64,000 nucleotides of DNA from Spirodela intermedia (GCA_902729315.2 LR746276.1:2501-66500), one strand, 5' to 3'; positions 46,078 through 57,772 are shown, numbered from the stretch's first letter. The notes: generated from the sequence alone by a model not told the origin. Numbers and translations: made by a program.

Positions 46078-46098
46078 CCCTAAACCCTAAACCCTAAA
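46078..46098. repeat. Interstitial telomere repeat, three perfect CCCTAAA units, fused to a LINE poly(A)
   Basis: Bases 46078-46098 are exactly three CCCTAAA units in the orientation of the chromosome-end array, starting at the last A of the LINE B tail. AT-rich DNA (tgtatgatttt) follows. Confidence 0.95.
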
Positions 46099-46139
46099 TG
46101 TATGATTTTACTGATGATTAAATAATTTTAGTAACTTAA

Positions 46140-46402
46140 TCATCTGTGGCTCCAACGTCATTATCAAATTAGACATGGAAAAGGCTTTTGATAAGATCAA
46201 GTGAAATTTCCTTACTGAAGTGCTTTGATGCTTCGGATTCATCGACGAGTTCATTGACCTAGTTGATATATGTGTTTGGGAGAACTATTTCTCCTTATTG
46301 GTGAATGGCACTTCCACACTTTTCTTCATGCCCATGCGAAGGTTACGGTAGGGTGATCCCCTATCACCCACTCTCTTCATATTGGTTGAAGAAGTCCTTA
46401 GC
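46140..46402 (+). mobile_element. LINE fragment C (RT domain)
   Basis: Matches copy B 42440-42705: VIIKLDMEKAFDKIK, FGFIDEFIDLVDICV, LLVNGTST, GDPLSPTLFILVEEVL. Stops present, and 'RGLRQGD' is degraded. Same orientation as A and B. No poly(A); ends abruptly at both sides. Confidence 0.88.
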
Positions 46403-47088
46403 TAGAAGGCACAAGTGGCTCGACAAAGATCAACAACTCCTTCAACTAGATCCCTGACTTCCATAGCACAACAAGACTCTCTATGCCGTCAAATAATACC
46501 GATGAAGAGAGTGAGAGCAACGACTCGACCTCACTCAAGCAAAATTGAGTGGGGACCCCAAGAAGCATGGAATCTAAAAGTACGACATGCAAAATGAGAG
46601 AAGGGCTGGATAGAGAGCGAGAGAGGCAGCTGCCTCAACAACCATATTGTCCTTGATCCCCAAGAAGAAAGACAATGCCCTCACTAACTTATAACAATTC
46701 AACCAGGTGAAAAGATCTACAATTAATGTCATTTACAAAAATATTTTTTTTAGTCCATGTCATAGTTTTGACAGAAATCATGAGACCTAGCTCACTTTGA
46801 ATGACATTCAAACAAGATATTGATCAGGCACAGACAAAAAAAAGGAGGCTTTCAACCCTAGAAAAGTTATATCACCCCACCAAATGGACTGGATAAGATC
46901 CATGCCAATAGTATTAATATTAGTGATAAATCATAGAGCATCACCATGAAATGTGAGCATGATGAAAGCTATCTAATTTGGTTAGAACTTCAACTAAAAT
47001 GACACAATGCCAACTCCATGATTCCCAACTACCACTTTGTTTCTAACTTACCAATGGCGAAAAGCAGAAGAGAACAATCATACAGCAA
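46403..47088. other. Unassigned DNA between LINE C and the gypsy element
   Basis: A short ORF (46415-46597) lacks any recognised motif. No other feature. Confidence 0.35.
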
Positions 47089-47093
47089 GAGTT

Positions 47094-47246
47094 TGATAAG
47101 GCTCCACACACATATGTTAGAAGGAAGAAGGCACAAAGCCTAATAAGTCAATAATGGTTAACATGATTGAGGGAAGTCACAATTATAGTAATGAATAATA
47201 TGACAAGGAATAGTTATGGCAAAGAATGGTTATGGCAAAGAGCAGG
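47094..47246 (+). repeat. 5' LTR remnant of the deleted gypsy element
   Basis: Parallels 48358-48509 base for base with minor differences (shared 'aatatgacaaggaa', 'agtggttatggcaa'-like words), then jumps at 'gagcag' into pol sequence. Confidence 0.88.
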
Positions 47247-48345
47247 ATTTCGATTTTGTCACCAATAGGATTTTTGCAGCCACTGCCTATTCTAAATATG
47301 ATTAGAAAAGACCTCTCTATGGATTTTATAGGTCTACCTAAATCCAAAGGTTATGACTCCATTCTCATCATAGTGGACAGACAACAAATTTGCCCACTTT
47401 ATGCCCCTCAAACATCCATTCATAGCCAAAGACATTGCCCAAATCTTTGCAAGGGAAATCGTCAAGTTGTATGACATTCCAAGATCTATTTTTACTAACA
47501 AAGGGACTGTATTTACCAATGCTTTTTGGAAAGCACTCAACAAACATTAAGGCACAATTGAAAATGAGTTCTTCCTATCATCCGCAAATAGATGGGCAAA
47601 TTGAGGTTGTGAACCAAAGCTTAGATAATTATCTCCGATGCTTTACTTATGATAAACATAAGTTATGGATTAATTATTTACATTGGGTTGAACTTAGTTA
47701 CAACACTTCTCATCATTTTGTCATCAAGATGACCCTTTTAAAGTAGTGTATGGATGAGACCCTTCCACACTTACACATTATGGATCACCTATGTCACCAA
47801 TTGATGCAGTCAACACTAATCTAAAAGAAAGACATGATACACTTCATGTTCTCAAAGAACATCTCTTGGCCGCACAGTCCAAGATAAAGGCACAAGCTGA
47901 TAAACATCAACAAGACAGTTTCAAGTGGGAGATTTGATTTATATCAGGCTCCAAACTTGTCGTATGAAATCATTAGCCAAAAAAGCTAATGAAAAACTAA
48001 GTCCCATATTTTTTAGACCTTACCCTATATAAGAGTGCATTGGCAAGGTAGCATACAAAGTAGAACTCCCCAACTCCATAACATTCACTCAGTTTTTCAC
48101 ATTTCTCAACTTCACAAAGCACTAAGGAATTCTGCTTACTGTCAACAAATTTCGAGCATATTGACTGACACCATAGAATGGAATGTTACCCCCCAAGATA
48201 TTCTCACCATTTGAAATTCCTCTTTTGACATAGAAATCTTGGTCAAATGAGCTGATCTCCTTGATTTTGAAGCTATGTGAGAACTAACTTCATCCTTCCA
48301 CTAGCAATTTCCAAACTTCCACCTTGAGGACAAGGTGAAGCTCAT
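47247..48345 (+). pseudogene. Ty3/gypsy integrase and polyprotein C-terminus
   Basis: Core integrase in three frames: KDLSMDFIGLPKSKGYDSIL (first catalytic D in MDF), then KFAHFMPLKHPFIAKDIAQI and VKLYDIPRSIFTNKG, where the second catalytic Asp region (usual S-D-R-D) reads TNKG, then SSYHPQIDGQIEVVNQSLDN with the catalytic Glu. It ends with the chromovirus-like tail NFHLEDKVKL (near 48320) just before the polypurine tract. Frameshifts near 47390 and 47560 and several stops. Comparable plant elements carry a chromodomain before this tail; here it is too degraded to score. Confidence 0.85.
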
Positions 48346-48357
48346 GGGGAGAAGTAT
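48337..48357 (+). other. Polypurine tract region
   Basis: A purine-rich 'ggggagaag' immediately 5' of the 3' LTR, the expected plus-strand primer site. Confidence 0.7.
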
Positions 48358-48797
48358 TGGTAAGGCTCCATGCACATATGCTAGAAGGAAAAAGGCCCAA
48401 AGCCCAATAAGTTAATAACAGTTGCATGATTAAGGGAAGGCACAGTTATGGCCATGAACAATATGACAAGGAACAGTTTAGCAAAGAGTGGTTATGGCAA
48501 GAGCAGTTATGACAGGAGACTAACTACTTAAATAAGAGAGGGAAAGGAGAGGATATAAAGATGGGTGTATCATAAAAGAAGGGGGGAGAAAATCTGTGTT
48601 AGTATCTTGTGAATCTACAAGAAAGGTTTGGAGGGTTGTATGTGACCCTCCATCTGTTCTGGGTTCTAAGGTTGTATGCGACCCTCCACCCATTCTGAGT
48701 TCTTTTACTATACTTTATCTTTAGTATTTCTGTTCTAGAGATTGTTTCTTTCATCTAATACAAATTATTCATAGTACTTTGATCTGGGTTCTTATCA
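48358..48797 (+). repeat. 3' LTR of the deleted gypsy element
   Basis: TG...CA, about 440 bases, starting after the polypurine tract. Contains 'ggatataaagatggg' (TATA-like, about 48554-48568). An internal direct repeat, 'gttgtatg.gaccctcca.c.', appears at about 48634 and 48672. Confidence 0.82.
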
Positions 48798-48802
48798 GAG
48801 TC

Positions 48803-49577
48803 TCATAGATGTCCACTGAGCATAAGTTCCGCAAAGGAATGGACAATGAATTCCACAGCTTTCCATGAGCAGGATGAGGCCACAGAATGACCCCCATCTC
48901 TTGTACCAGCAGACAGGAACTGTAGAATGGGAGCACTCAGGAACTGTTAGATGTTTACGGATGAAAATTGATTTTCATTAAATCTTTTGACCTTCGATTC
49001 TGACCTCGGCCACTACCTTACGCATGGATCAAAATCCTCTAAGCATCATCTTGACGGCATACCAAGCAATTTATCCATTTTACTGCCCTTCAGAACTGTG
49101 AGAATAGATTACTTCCAGATTATCTCATAATCCATAACCGGGTGAACAGCATGATACCAGATAATTCTATATTCTATATTAACTAATCATGTTAGCTCTG
49201 ATATGACATGGATAGAACTTCAGGACTTCCCACAGATCAAGTTTTCATGGCACTGGCTGAACATGGCTATGCAAATGTAAAAACACAAATGAAAGCACCA
49301 GTCATTGAAGAACGTCTTACTGAGCGGCTGTCAGAAAACAACAAAGGACAACATTTTTCTCCACAGGTCCTATCAACCGGGACCTGGTAGCAGCAGAGAG
49401 AGTATGTATATTAGAAGAAACAGACACCTGGAGATTGGAGGCAACTATGCCTAGGTGCTGAGAGACGGGGGTTCAAATTCTCAAAAGGAACTGCGGAGGA
49501 CAAAACATTGAACCCCAAACACCCTTTGCAGATAGCTGCCCTAGCTGTGCACACGGAAATGACAGTTCAAGGTATTT
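48803..49577. other. Boundary between retroelement DNA and gene space
   Basis: No retroelement motif. Includes the presumed 3' flank and polyadenylation region of the PPR gene that ends at 49578. A 60-codon ORF at 49208-49390 has no recognised domain. Confidence 0.4.
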
Positions 49578-51971
49578 TCACATAAGCCCAAACACCCTTT
49601 GCACAATCCTCGATAGGGGCTTCCTCAGCTTCGATTCCTTAGTTTCATTCTCATCTGTAAATAGAATAATTTCTGAGGCTTCCCTATTGCCATACTTATT
49701 GTTTTCTTCATTACTGGAAATGGAACAATTCATATCTATATTACTCTCTGCCGCAACTCCCTTCCTGTCTTTGTCTGAGTCATCTTCCTTCTCTTGAGAT
49801 GCTTCATTGTCGCCAGTGGGCATTCCAGCAGTGGTTGTTACCTCTTGCTGTGAGAAGTTTTCAAACACTAGAGGATGAACACGAGGGGTATCTCCTATTT
49901 TTTTACCTTTATGAAGTTTGTCAAGAATTCTCCATGTAACAGAATCTGGGATCAGTCCGTTCTTTCTCATTTCAGCAACCACTTGGTAAGCCTCTCTCTT
50001 CAAACTCATTTTACAGGCACCATCTATGAGAATGTTGTAATTCACAATCCCAGGACTGATGCCACAGTCTATGAGCTCATATAAGAAGTCACACGCCTCA
50101 TCTAGTCTGCCCAAATTGCACAGACCCCTGAGGACTGTGGCGTAAACAAAATCGTCGTGGATGCTTGAAGGCCAAACAACATCCTCCCAAAATGTCTTCG
50201 CCTCATGCACCTGGGCCGCGCTCAATAGCCCTTCCAAAATTACAGTATAAGTCCTACTATCAGCGCTGACGGATTTCTGAACCATTTCATGGAAAATTGA
50301 TACTGCCTTCTCTACACTTCGAAGTTTACACAGACCATGAAGAACAGCATTATACGTCACTGTGCTAGGGCTGCAGGAACACTCGGGCATCTTACGGTGA
50401 AAAATGTCAAGTGCCTCTTTTATTCGCCCAACATCAAGCAGGCCATGCAGAATGGTCGTAAATGTAACTACGTCCGGTGTGCAGAATTTGCCTTGCAACA
50501 TATCATTCAGAATCTTCAAAGCCTCATCAACTTTGCCGATCCTGCAGAAGCTGTAGATAATGGTGTTGAGGGTGACCACATCAGGCCTGCATTGGTTCTG
50601 AAACATTGAGACCAGAACATTTAGCTGTTCACTCGGATTATCAACAAGACGCAGGGCATAGAGAAATATATTGTATATTCGTGTCGTAGCAACGCCTTCC
50701 CTCCTGAGCTTAAAATCAGTAACATCTCTGGCCTTCTGAACATCCTTGACCCGGCAAAGACCCTCAACCAAGGACTGGTAAGTGGACTCAGGAGGCATGT
50801 ACCCAAACTCCATACCTTCCTTAAATAACTGATATGCTCGCATGCAACCACCCTCCCCCTCCTTGCTCAAGCCGTGTACAATGCAGTTGTACGAGACGAC
50901 GCTAGGAGTTAAGCCCCTCTTTCTCATCATGTAAACAATACGAGAAGCCATGTGATGTCTCCCGACCCTGCAGAGCGAGTCGATCATCTGCCCATAAGCA
51001 AACTCTTCGTTTACGCACCTTTCCGGTGGCATCTCCTCGGCAAGCTTGAAGAGCTCGTGGAAGAACCCTTCCCGGCACAAGGCGTCAATCAGATTTGCAA
51101 AAGCCGCATTCTTCATAGAAGAGTCCTCCTCACTCGCCATTCTCACCCAAAGCTCGTTCGTCATCCTCCTTCCCTCCTCGACCATCCTCTTCCGCAGTAC
51201 ACCCTTTAGCAACACGCTGTATGTGAGTGAATTGGGTAGGATCCCGCTCGCCAACATTTCCTCAAACAGTTGCCGGGCGACATCCAATCCTCCAACACGT
51301 CCAAACCCGTTGATCAGCGTCGTGTAGGAGACGATGTTCGGGTGGTGTCCTCTGCTCTTCATGTCAAGGAAGACATTCCGGGCATCGGCTGGTCGGGACA
51401 GCATGCAGAACTGATTTATGAGCCGGTTATAGATGGTAGATGAGGGGATGAAAGCAGGCTTGGTGGAGATAAGGTGCTCAAGGACACGGAGGGTCATATC
51501 AGGGGAATGGGCGTCGAGGAGGCGGGCGACGAGAACGTTGGAAGTACGGTCGTCAGGGACCCATCCGGATGCGACGGAGAGGAGAAGGCGATTGTGAGCC
51601 TCGAGGAAGCGGCCAGCGTCACAGAGACCGTGGACAATGTGGTTAAGGACGAGGGAATCAGGGCGGTGGCCGCGGAACCGGAGACGGTCGAGAAGGCGGA
51701 GGGCCTCGTCGACCCCGTGGCCGCAGCCGCCAGACTCCCGTCCAGAGCATAGTAGGTGGATCCTCTTGTTCCAGTAGAAGGGGTTGATCGGAGGGGTGCT
51801 CTCCTCGTCGCCGCAATCATACACTGCATCTGTCCCTCCGGCTGCTGCCGCAGTGACCCCAGAGCCAGTGCTGTGGTAGTGGGGGTGGAGATGGAAGAAG
51901 AGGACGGAGGCCGCGGACCGGAAACCGGGAGAAGCATCGCGTGACAGCAACCCCCTACGGGGGGGATGCAT
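49578..51971 (-). CDS. P-class pentatricopeptide repeat protein, At3g18020-like
   Basis: A single-exon gene of 797 codons. PPR proteins bind organellar RNA one base per repeat and steer its processing, stability or translation; the target of this one is not known to me. Residues 1 to about 40 are rich in R, S, A and H and poor in acids, fitting a mitochondrial or plastid transit peptide (not resolved which). From about residue 65 to 675 there are some 15 or more 35-residue repeats, for example VSYTTLINGFGRVGGLDVAR and VTYNAVLHGLCKLRSVEKAV. The spacing is P-type; there is no E, E+ or DYW extension. The order of distinctive segments (FANLIDALCREGFF, GCMRAYQLF, TRIYNIFLYAL, HDDFVYATVLRGLC, REAYQVVAEMRKNG, PDSVTWRILDKLH) is that of Arabidopsis At3g18020 as I recall it. 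Beyond about 690 is an acidic, Glu/Asp/Asn-rich tail that Arabidopsis seems to lack. The start at 51971 is the first in-frame ATG. Looks intact. Confidence 0.93.
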   Translation of the reverse strand: MHPPRRGLLSRDASPGFRSAASVLFFHLHPHYHSTGSGVTAAAAGGTDAVYDCGDEESTPPINPFYWNKRIHLLCSGRESGGCGHGVDEALRLLDRLRFRGHRPDSLVLNHIVHGLCDAGRFLEAHNRLLLSVASGWVPDDRTSNVLVARLLDAHSPDMTLRVLEHLISTKPAFIPSSTIYNRLINQFCMLSRPADARNVFLDMKSRGHHPNIVSYTTLINGFGRVGGLDVARQLFEEMLASGILPNSLTYSVLLKGVLRKRMVEEGRRMTNELWVRMASEEDSSMKNAAFANLIDALCREGFFHELFKLAEEMPPERCVNEEFAYGQMIDSLCRVGRHHMASRIVYMMRKRGLTPSVVSYNCIVHGLSKEGEGGCMRAYQLFKEGMEFGYMPPESTYQSLVEGLCRVKDVQKARDVTDFKLRREGVATTRIYNIFLYALRLVDNPSEQLNVLVSMFQNQCRPDVVTLNTIIYSFCRIGKVDEALKILNDMLQGKFCTPDVVTFTTILHGLLDVGRIKEALDIFHRKMPECSCSPSTVTYNAVLHGLCKLRSVEKAVSIFHEMVQKSVSADSRTYTVILEGLLSAAQVHEAKTFWEDVVWPSSIHDDFVYATVLRGLCNLGRLDEACDFLYELIDCGISPGIVNYNILIDGACKMSLKREAYQVVAEMRKNGLIPDSVTWRILDKLHKGKKIGDTPRVHPLVFENFSQQEVTTTAGMPTGDNEASQEKEDDSDKDRKGVAAESNIDMNCSISSNEENNKYGNREASEIILFTDENETKESKLRKPLSRIVQRVFGLM

Positions 51972-52516
51972 GAGAACGCCCTCCGAGTGTCCGGGCTATC
52001 TCCTCTCATTTTGATGATTTATAAAGCCGAAGACATGGCATGATGATGTAAACGGAGGTTACGAAGGCATTCCCGCCACCGAAGGGCAGCAACGACTAAG
52101 TAAATACACGCCATCGACGGTGGGTCCAACGCCGATGGCGACTCCTTTCGACGAGGCCCGACGAATAGGCGCCAGCCTTCGGGAGGGAGGACGTTACTTC
52201 CTCTTCAATAAGAGAATAGGCACCCCCCTCGAGGAAGAAAACTAGAGGAGAAGCACAGAAGTTAACCCGGAGCAGACCTACTCCCGAATTTGAACTCTCG
52301 CGGAGCGAGCACTCAACATGGCACATTATAAATACGAATTTTGCTCGTGTGATGCGAGTAATGAATGATATCAGAGTAATGGAAAACGACGGATACCGAC
52401 AATCTTTACCGCGCCCACAAGCCAGAGTCAACAGCCTGCCTCGCACCACCATGCCCTTAGGAGGAGAGGGAAGGCAACCCGTTCATGCAGAGCGAAAAGA
52501 ACATTGACGTCACGTC
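51972..52516 (-). promoter_or_regulatory. Short intergenic region: PPR promoter and CYCT1 3' flank
   Basis: Only 545 bases separate the stop of the cyclin T gene from the start of the PPR gene, both on the minus strand. This must hold the cyclin 3' UTR and the PPR promoter/leader. An ORF at 52096-52452 has no domain. No clear TATA box near the PPR start. Confidence 0.55.
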
Positions 52517-55500
52517 TCAGATGTGAGCCTCCTGTCGATGCCTCTTGGCATCTCTCTCCATGTAATCGGGCCACCCGCTCTTCGCAGGACGCTGCACTTT
52601 GTCATCCAGCTGTCCACCGACGGTGCTCACGGATTTGTCCCTGCAACTGTCGAACTTATGAGGATAGGAAGCTTCCCGGTCGATAGATGGCGTTTCTCCC
52701 GCGGTCTCCCGCGGTCTCCGGATGAGCCCATTTTCGGGGTCACTCACCCTACCTCGTCCATCTCCTTCGTCGAAAGATGCATGGTTCGCTTTGTTTGCGT
52801 TATCCTTCTCTCCGTGGCCGCGATCCTCAGCTCCCTCAGGTTCATACGAAGAGCCATTGGACCGACCTCTTCTCTCGTCCTCAGCTCCCAGCTCAACACC
52901 GCTTTCGAGTTCTCTTTCTATCAGATCATCTTCATCGACCGACTCCGTGTTCTTAGCTCTGTCACCACGGGACCTCTTTCTTTTCTCCAGGGCAGCCTTT
53001 ACCTTGTCCTTATCGATCCTTTTCATGACGTCAGGTAGGCAGCGGAGCTTCGGAGCTTCACCTTCTTTGGAGCTTTGACTAGCCTCCCCACTGGATTTGA
53101 ATGATGATGACCTTCCATCTTTCGACCCCCCGCATTCTGCAGCTGCAGCTGCACCCTGGTCACCTTCCACCCCTACTTCCAAAGGATGCTTCACCTGCCG
53201 AAACTTAGACATGCTCGAAGCTTCTACGAGCTTTTCGCTCCCACATGGGAGCAGCTCAGATTTTTTGCCCTCTTCATTCATGCCACAGCCCCTATCACCA
53301 ATCGTGCTTTCAGAATTTCCGACTTCGTTACTTAGGTGAGCCGTACTCTGATTCTCAGAGCAAAGTTGATTGGCTAAGGATCTCGCAGATGATGGTAATG
53401 AAGCTCCGTGCTTTACATTGGACAACCCCCCACCCTGGGAAAGAACGATCGCTGATACCAGCCCACTGACAGCTGTTTTCACAGAGCGATGAGCAGTAGT
53501 ATTGCTGGTACTACCATCGAGTTCACACCCACTGGGAGCCTGAACAGAATGGTTCTGTTCATACAATTCCAGCATTTGGTTACTAACATCTGCAGGAAAA
53601 ATAGGGAATGGTATCAATAGAAAAATTAGGCACCCGCCAAGACATCCAACAGCGGAAAAACGACAAACATGAGAACCTTCCAGCTGCCGTGGGGAGACAT
53701 CGAACTCCTGCCACCAGACCCTGTCACCATCTGATGGCAGCTTCACTTTAAGAAACTTGGCGGCAAGAAAGATGGCACCCGCCGCAATATGATGGGGCTC
53801 ATACTGCAGGCAGAGAGAAGTCCGTAGCCTGCAGAGCCCATCTAGAGATGTAAAAAATTACTGCAAAGGAGAATCCATTTATCTAATTGGCATAATGGCA
53901 TCAAACCGGAGCATAGACGCACCCATCATTCACAAAGTTCCATGCAACCTGAGCAAGGGCATTCTGTGCAACCTTGAATCTCTTTATCGCTTCAACCAGG
54001 GGTTTATACGGGTGGAGCAGATTTAGGTCAAAACCAAGAGTAGACAGCACCACTTTTTCCCCGAGCAAAATATGCAACTTTTGCTGTTCATACACCTCCT
54101 GCTTGACAGAAGACAAAAGCGAGATCCATACAAATGAACACTTGGAGAAACTTTCCTGGAAGATAGAGAATCCATAGAAATAGATTCATGAGCTGTTACC
54201 TTCAGCTTAATCCTCTGGCTAGCTGCAGGATCCTTCTTATTTATTATCTCATATGAAAGATGAATAACATCCTTGAGCAGGCGAGGCGTCTCTTCAACCT
54301 TCCCAGCAAGGAACATGCAAACTGTTGCAATAGTCTGCAAAGTCTACATGGGTGAGTGCATCGTATCCCTCAGAGAACAATACCGGACACTGGTAAAGGC
54401 ACAATCGACAGCAAGGATCACAAAGAGAAAATATCAATACACTTTGTACACTTAATCACATAGATGTATTAATAACTCCAATGGATGGTAAAGCTAACCG
54501 TGAAATTAATGGTCATGCAGTATGAACCTCATACATGTAACTGATCATCTAATGAAGTTCAAGTTGTTGATTTTCTCTTAATGCATAACCGAAAATCTTC
54601 AGGAAGCAAAAGGCTGCAGGATAGCGTAATTTAAGGTGGCACTAATATCTTCTCCTAATGGCACAAAGCACTTTATCTCTATCTTCACCGTAATACTTAT
54701 CGATAGTTTTTTTTTTACTTTGCGCGTATTATGTGATCTTTATACTTATGGGAAACATTTTTTGTTGCAACTAATTTATCGAGCACTTCAAAATTTATTT
54801 ACTGGCACATACATCATTGATGTCAAACATCAATAGGAGTGGACTCAGGAATTGAACACATTAGTCTTTAGAAAGTTCAAATAATGTCACCAACAAGGCC
54901 CCTGAAGTGCCAAAGAAGGTCACGACGGGGTCACAATGACCAGAGTTCCTACTGGTACTGCTTGCAAAGCTGCCAAAACGCCAAAGATGAGAGCCTACTT
55001 ATGGAATTCTCCACTTTTCCCTTTAAGTCAAGCATTCGTTGTCTTTTCTGAAGATCTTCACTTCGCAGAAATATGTTTCAACCACATCAATCTGTTACAC
55101 AAAACACTATGTAAACTCCATCATAAATACAAATAAGGATTTCACCAGGAAAATCCTATTTGTTTTCCAACTCCAAGATGTTTTCTGTCTCGGGTTGAAT
55201 GCACACCAGCACCAAAAGTAGAATAAACTGGTGCATTCTTCCGTTCAAAGGTCAACAAAATCTGTTCACAATTTTAATATGCTACTTCACTCTGTGAGGC
55301 GCCCTTTTACCCATCATTTAGTCTGCCTATCATCATTAGGCAACAGAATTTATCCAGACAGTTAGATACCAAAGGCGGAACACAGGCCAGTTGATCTCCT
55401 AGAATACAAATGAATTCCCTTCCCAAAATTGAAATATATTGAGTTCTGCACTGACGAAGATTTTTCAGGGTACTTCTATAGAGGGGTGTGAAATGAACGG

Positions 55501-57772
55501 CCTATGCAACACCTAACTGCACAATTTATCTTGATCTCTATAGTATTTCCCCAAGGTCATGGAAACCACAATTCCTTTGATGCTATTTTCGAAATCCACT
55601 GGCTAACAAATCATCGCTGCACACAACTTCCACTGGAGCCTAGATATTCATTGAACGAACAAAGCCCACTTCAATGTCATCCCTACCACGAAAAAAAAAG
55701 GTAATTATAAGGTCATTCATTAACTAACATTAATTTTAGATAAGTCAGCAAATCTCATGCATGAGCTTGCTAAACAAGGTGAAAATGGGATGGAACAGGC
55801 TGCTGTGAACTTATAAGAATATGCTGTCATTGAACTATTTATAGTTTGACTGTCATATCCAACACGCTTATGTGTACTGTAAGCACACTAAAGCTAGCTT
55901 TAACAATGGAGCAGGACTCGCCGAGGTTTTGGAGCATATTCGACCCCATTTTTCGAGTAATGTGTCTATACACCATTTTTCATTCATTAATCCAAGACTT
56001 AAGATTTATTCTTATTAAGAACTTCGTATGTCCCTGGATGATTTTTCAGTCTCATTCATCACTCAATTAAGAGAATCGAGACTAATTGCTAACATTCAGC
56101 AAACAAATAAGAATGTGCAAACAAAATAAAAAAAGAGTATAATTAGGGAATCCATGAAACAAATATCGAAAGCATTACTAACCCTAAAATAGCTAACTAG
56201 TGACCGGAAAAAAAATTAGGAATAATTACACATACGACACTTACTCTTCTATCATTCTTTGCAAGAGATTGCCGTAGGAAAAACCGATGACAAAATATAA
56301 TTGCCGTGGCTATCGTTACCTGAGGACTAGAGAACCATCTTATGTTAGATTCAGGTAAGAGTCATACCAAGAAAATTCTGTCCACATTGCAACTGAAACA
56401 ATATTATAAAAATAAAAAAAATTCCGAATAGATAAGCATTCCCGTGATGGCATATTATTCAAAAAATAACAACATGAATACCCCACCATATAATACAAGA
56501 AATGTGCAAACAACTGAGCAGGTAGAACTATGCTAGAAAATTAGGCATTCATCAGTTACCGAAAACGTAAATAGTCATTTGAACCTAAACCCATCATAGA
56601 GCCCGGTTTCCATTGTTAATAATCTATATCCACTGCTTTCTGTCCTCCATCCTTCTGAACTTTACTGAATATACAAGCGAGCTCTAGAGATTATGGAAAC
56701 TTAATTCGCACATGTTTTTGAGGAATTCCAAATCAAAAATGGCATCAGGTCTTTGCACCAATATATACCTGCTTGATCAAGCAAGTAATGGTACATAGAA
56801 TGTCAAACTCTCTGCAGATATCACATCATTTCAGCACATTTAATGCAGAATATACACTGTGATTCCACCAGATTGTACAGAGAAATTTGAAATACTTTTG
56901 AAAATGGGTAGAATCATCTATCATTCAAGCAAAACATAAAATCCATCTTTCATCCATGCATGGCTGCAGAACTTGCGGATGCTAACATTAGAACATACAT
57001 TTCATTCTAATAAGCCGGCTCTGGCCGTTTGAGGAAGCCATTAAGCAAGGAAAACTATATGATAAGATCAGTTAGTAATTAATAACATAACATGCTCACC
57101 ATAATGTTGGAAAGCATAGCTTTAGATGACGCAGATATTATAAATACAAGAATGTGTGACATCAGCCGGTCTCAGTGACACATATATGAAGGAGATTTCA
57201 TTGAGACGTACAGGAGGAGATCCCTTGTTAAAAGGTTCATATTTCACCTCACTCAAATAATGAAGGAATTTGGAAAAAGGCCAACGATATGGAACTTACA
57301 GACCCACAGGACTTACAAACCTCAACCTCAGGCAAGCTGAGATCACACATCTGGCAGACAGCTATGAGTTTATCGAAAGAGATTTTCATGAAACGCAAGA
57401 ATAGGGATTGACAAGGAGAGCACAGCACATTCTGTATGGATGATTAAAGAGAAAAAATCAAGTCAAATGAAACTTACCTGTAAGGGGTCTGTGTAAAGGC
57501 CGAGAAGCAAGATAAGAAAGAATTGAAAAGAAAAAAACTTACACTTTAAGTCTCATCCCCAAATCCTGTAGAAATGTACAATAGGATTTGCGGAGATACG
57601 TCTCTTTCTTCCAGTCAATGCCATCTCTCCTGGAAGGAGAATTTTCTTCGATCTCCTTTCTAGAAAAATACCACTCAGATTCGCCATAATCACTACCCTC
57701 ATGTGAGGAACCATAGAGCCAGTTGCCTGCTGTCACATGCCCAGTTGATCCTTCTGGTAACGATCCAGCCAT
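52517..57772 (-). CDS. CYCT1: Cyclin T (P-TEFb cyclin subunit), six coding exons
   Basis: Coding exons on the minus strand, each with GT/AG borders: 57772-57543, 56326-56245, 54334-54200, 54098-53923, 53828-53677, 53589-52517. They total 1848 bases and join in one frame: 615 residues and stop. Cyclin T pairs with CDKC/CDK9 kinases in P-TEFb, which phosphorylates the RNA polymerase II C-terminal domain in the nucleus to release elongation. Exon 1 gives [40 protein letters not shown]; exon 2 [18 protein letters not shown]; exon 3 [18 protein letters not shown]; exon 4 [20 protein letters not shown] and [16 protein letters not shown]; exon 5 [20 protein letters not shown] and [13 protein letters not shown]. 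These make both cyclin-box repeats (about residues 35-265). The last exon is a charged, low-complexity tail ending [16 protein letters not shown], as in plant CYCT1. The start at 57772 (MAGSLPEGS) fits relatives better than ATG 57778. Introns 1 and 2 are long (1.2 and 1.9 kb); intron 5 is 87 bases and stop-free. Confidence 0.94.

Larger units (their letters stand above)
47094..48797 (+). mobile_element. Internally deleted Ty3/gypsy (chromovirus-like) element with target duplication
   Basis: Left end TGATAAGGCTCCA at 47094 matches the left end of the 3' LTR (TGGTAAGGCTCCA at 48358). Right end ...CTTATCA at 48797. The flanks GAGTT (47089-47093) and GAGTC (48798-48802) are a 5-bp target duplication with one transition. 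Inside: only about 150 bases of the 5' LTR, then integrase and the polyprotein C-terminus, polypurine tract, complete 3' LTR of about 440 bases. The rest of the LTR, gag, protease, RT and RNase H are missing. Confidence 0.85.

Noticed and set aside
50337-53339. Several plus-strand ORFs opposite the PPR and cyclin T genes (for example 52523-53038, 51474-51752)
   Set aside because: Shadows of the minus-strand coding exons with strong codon bias.
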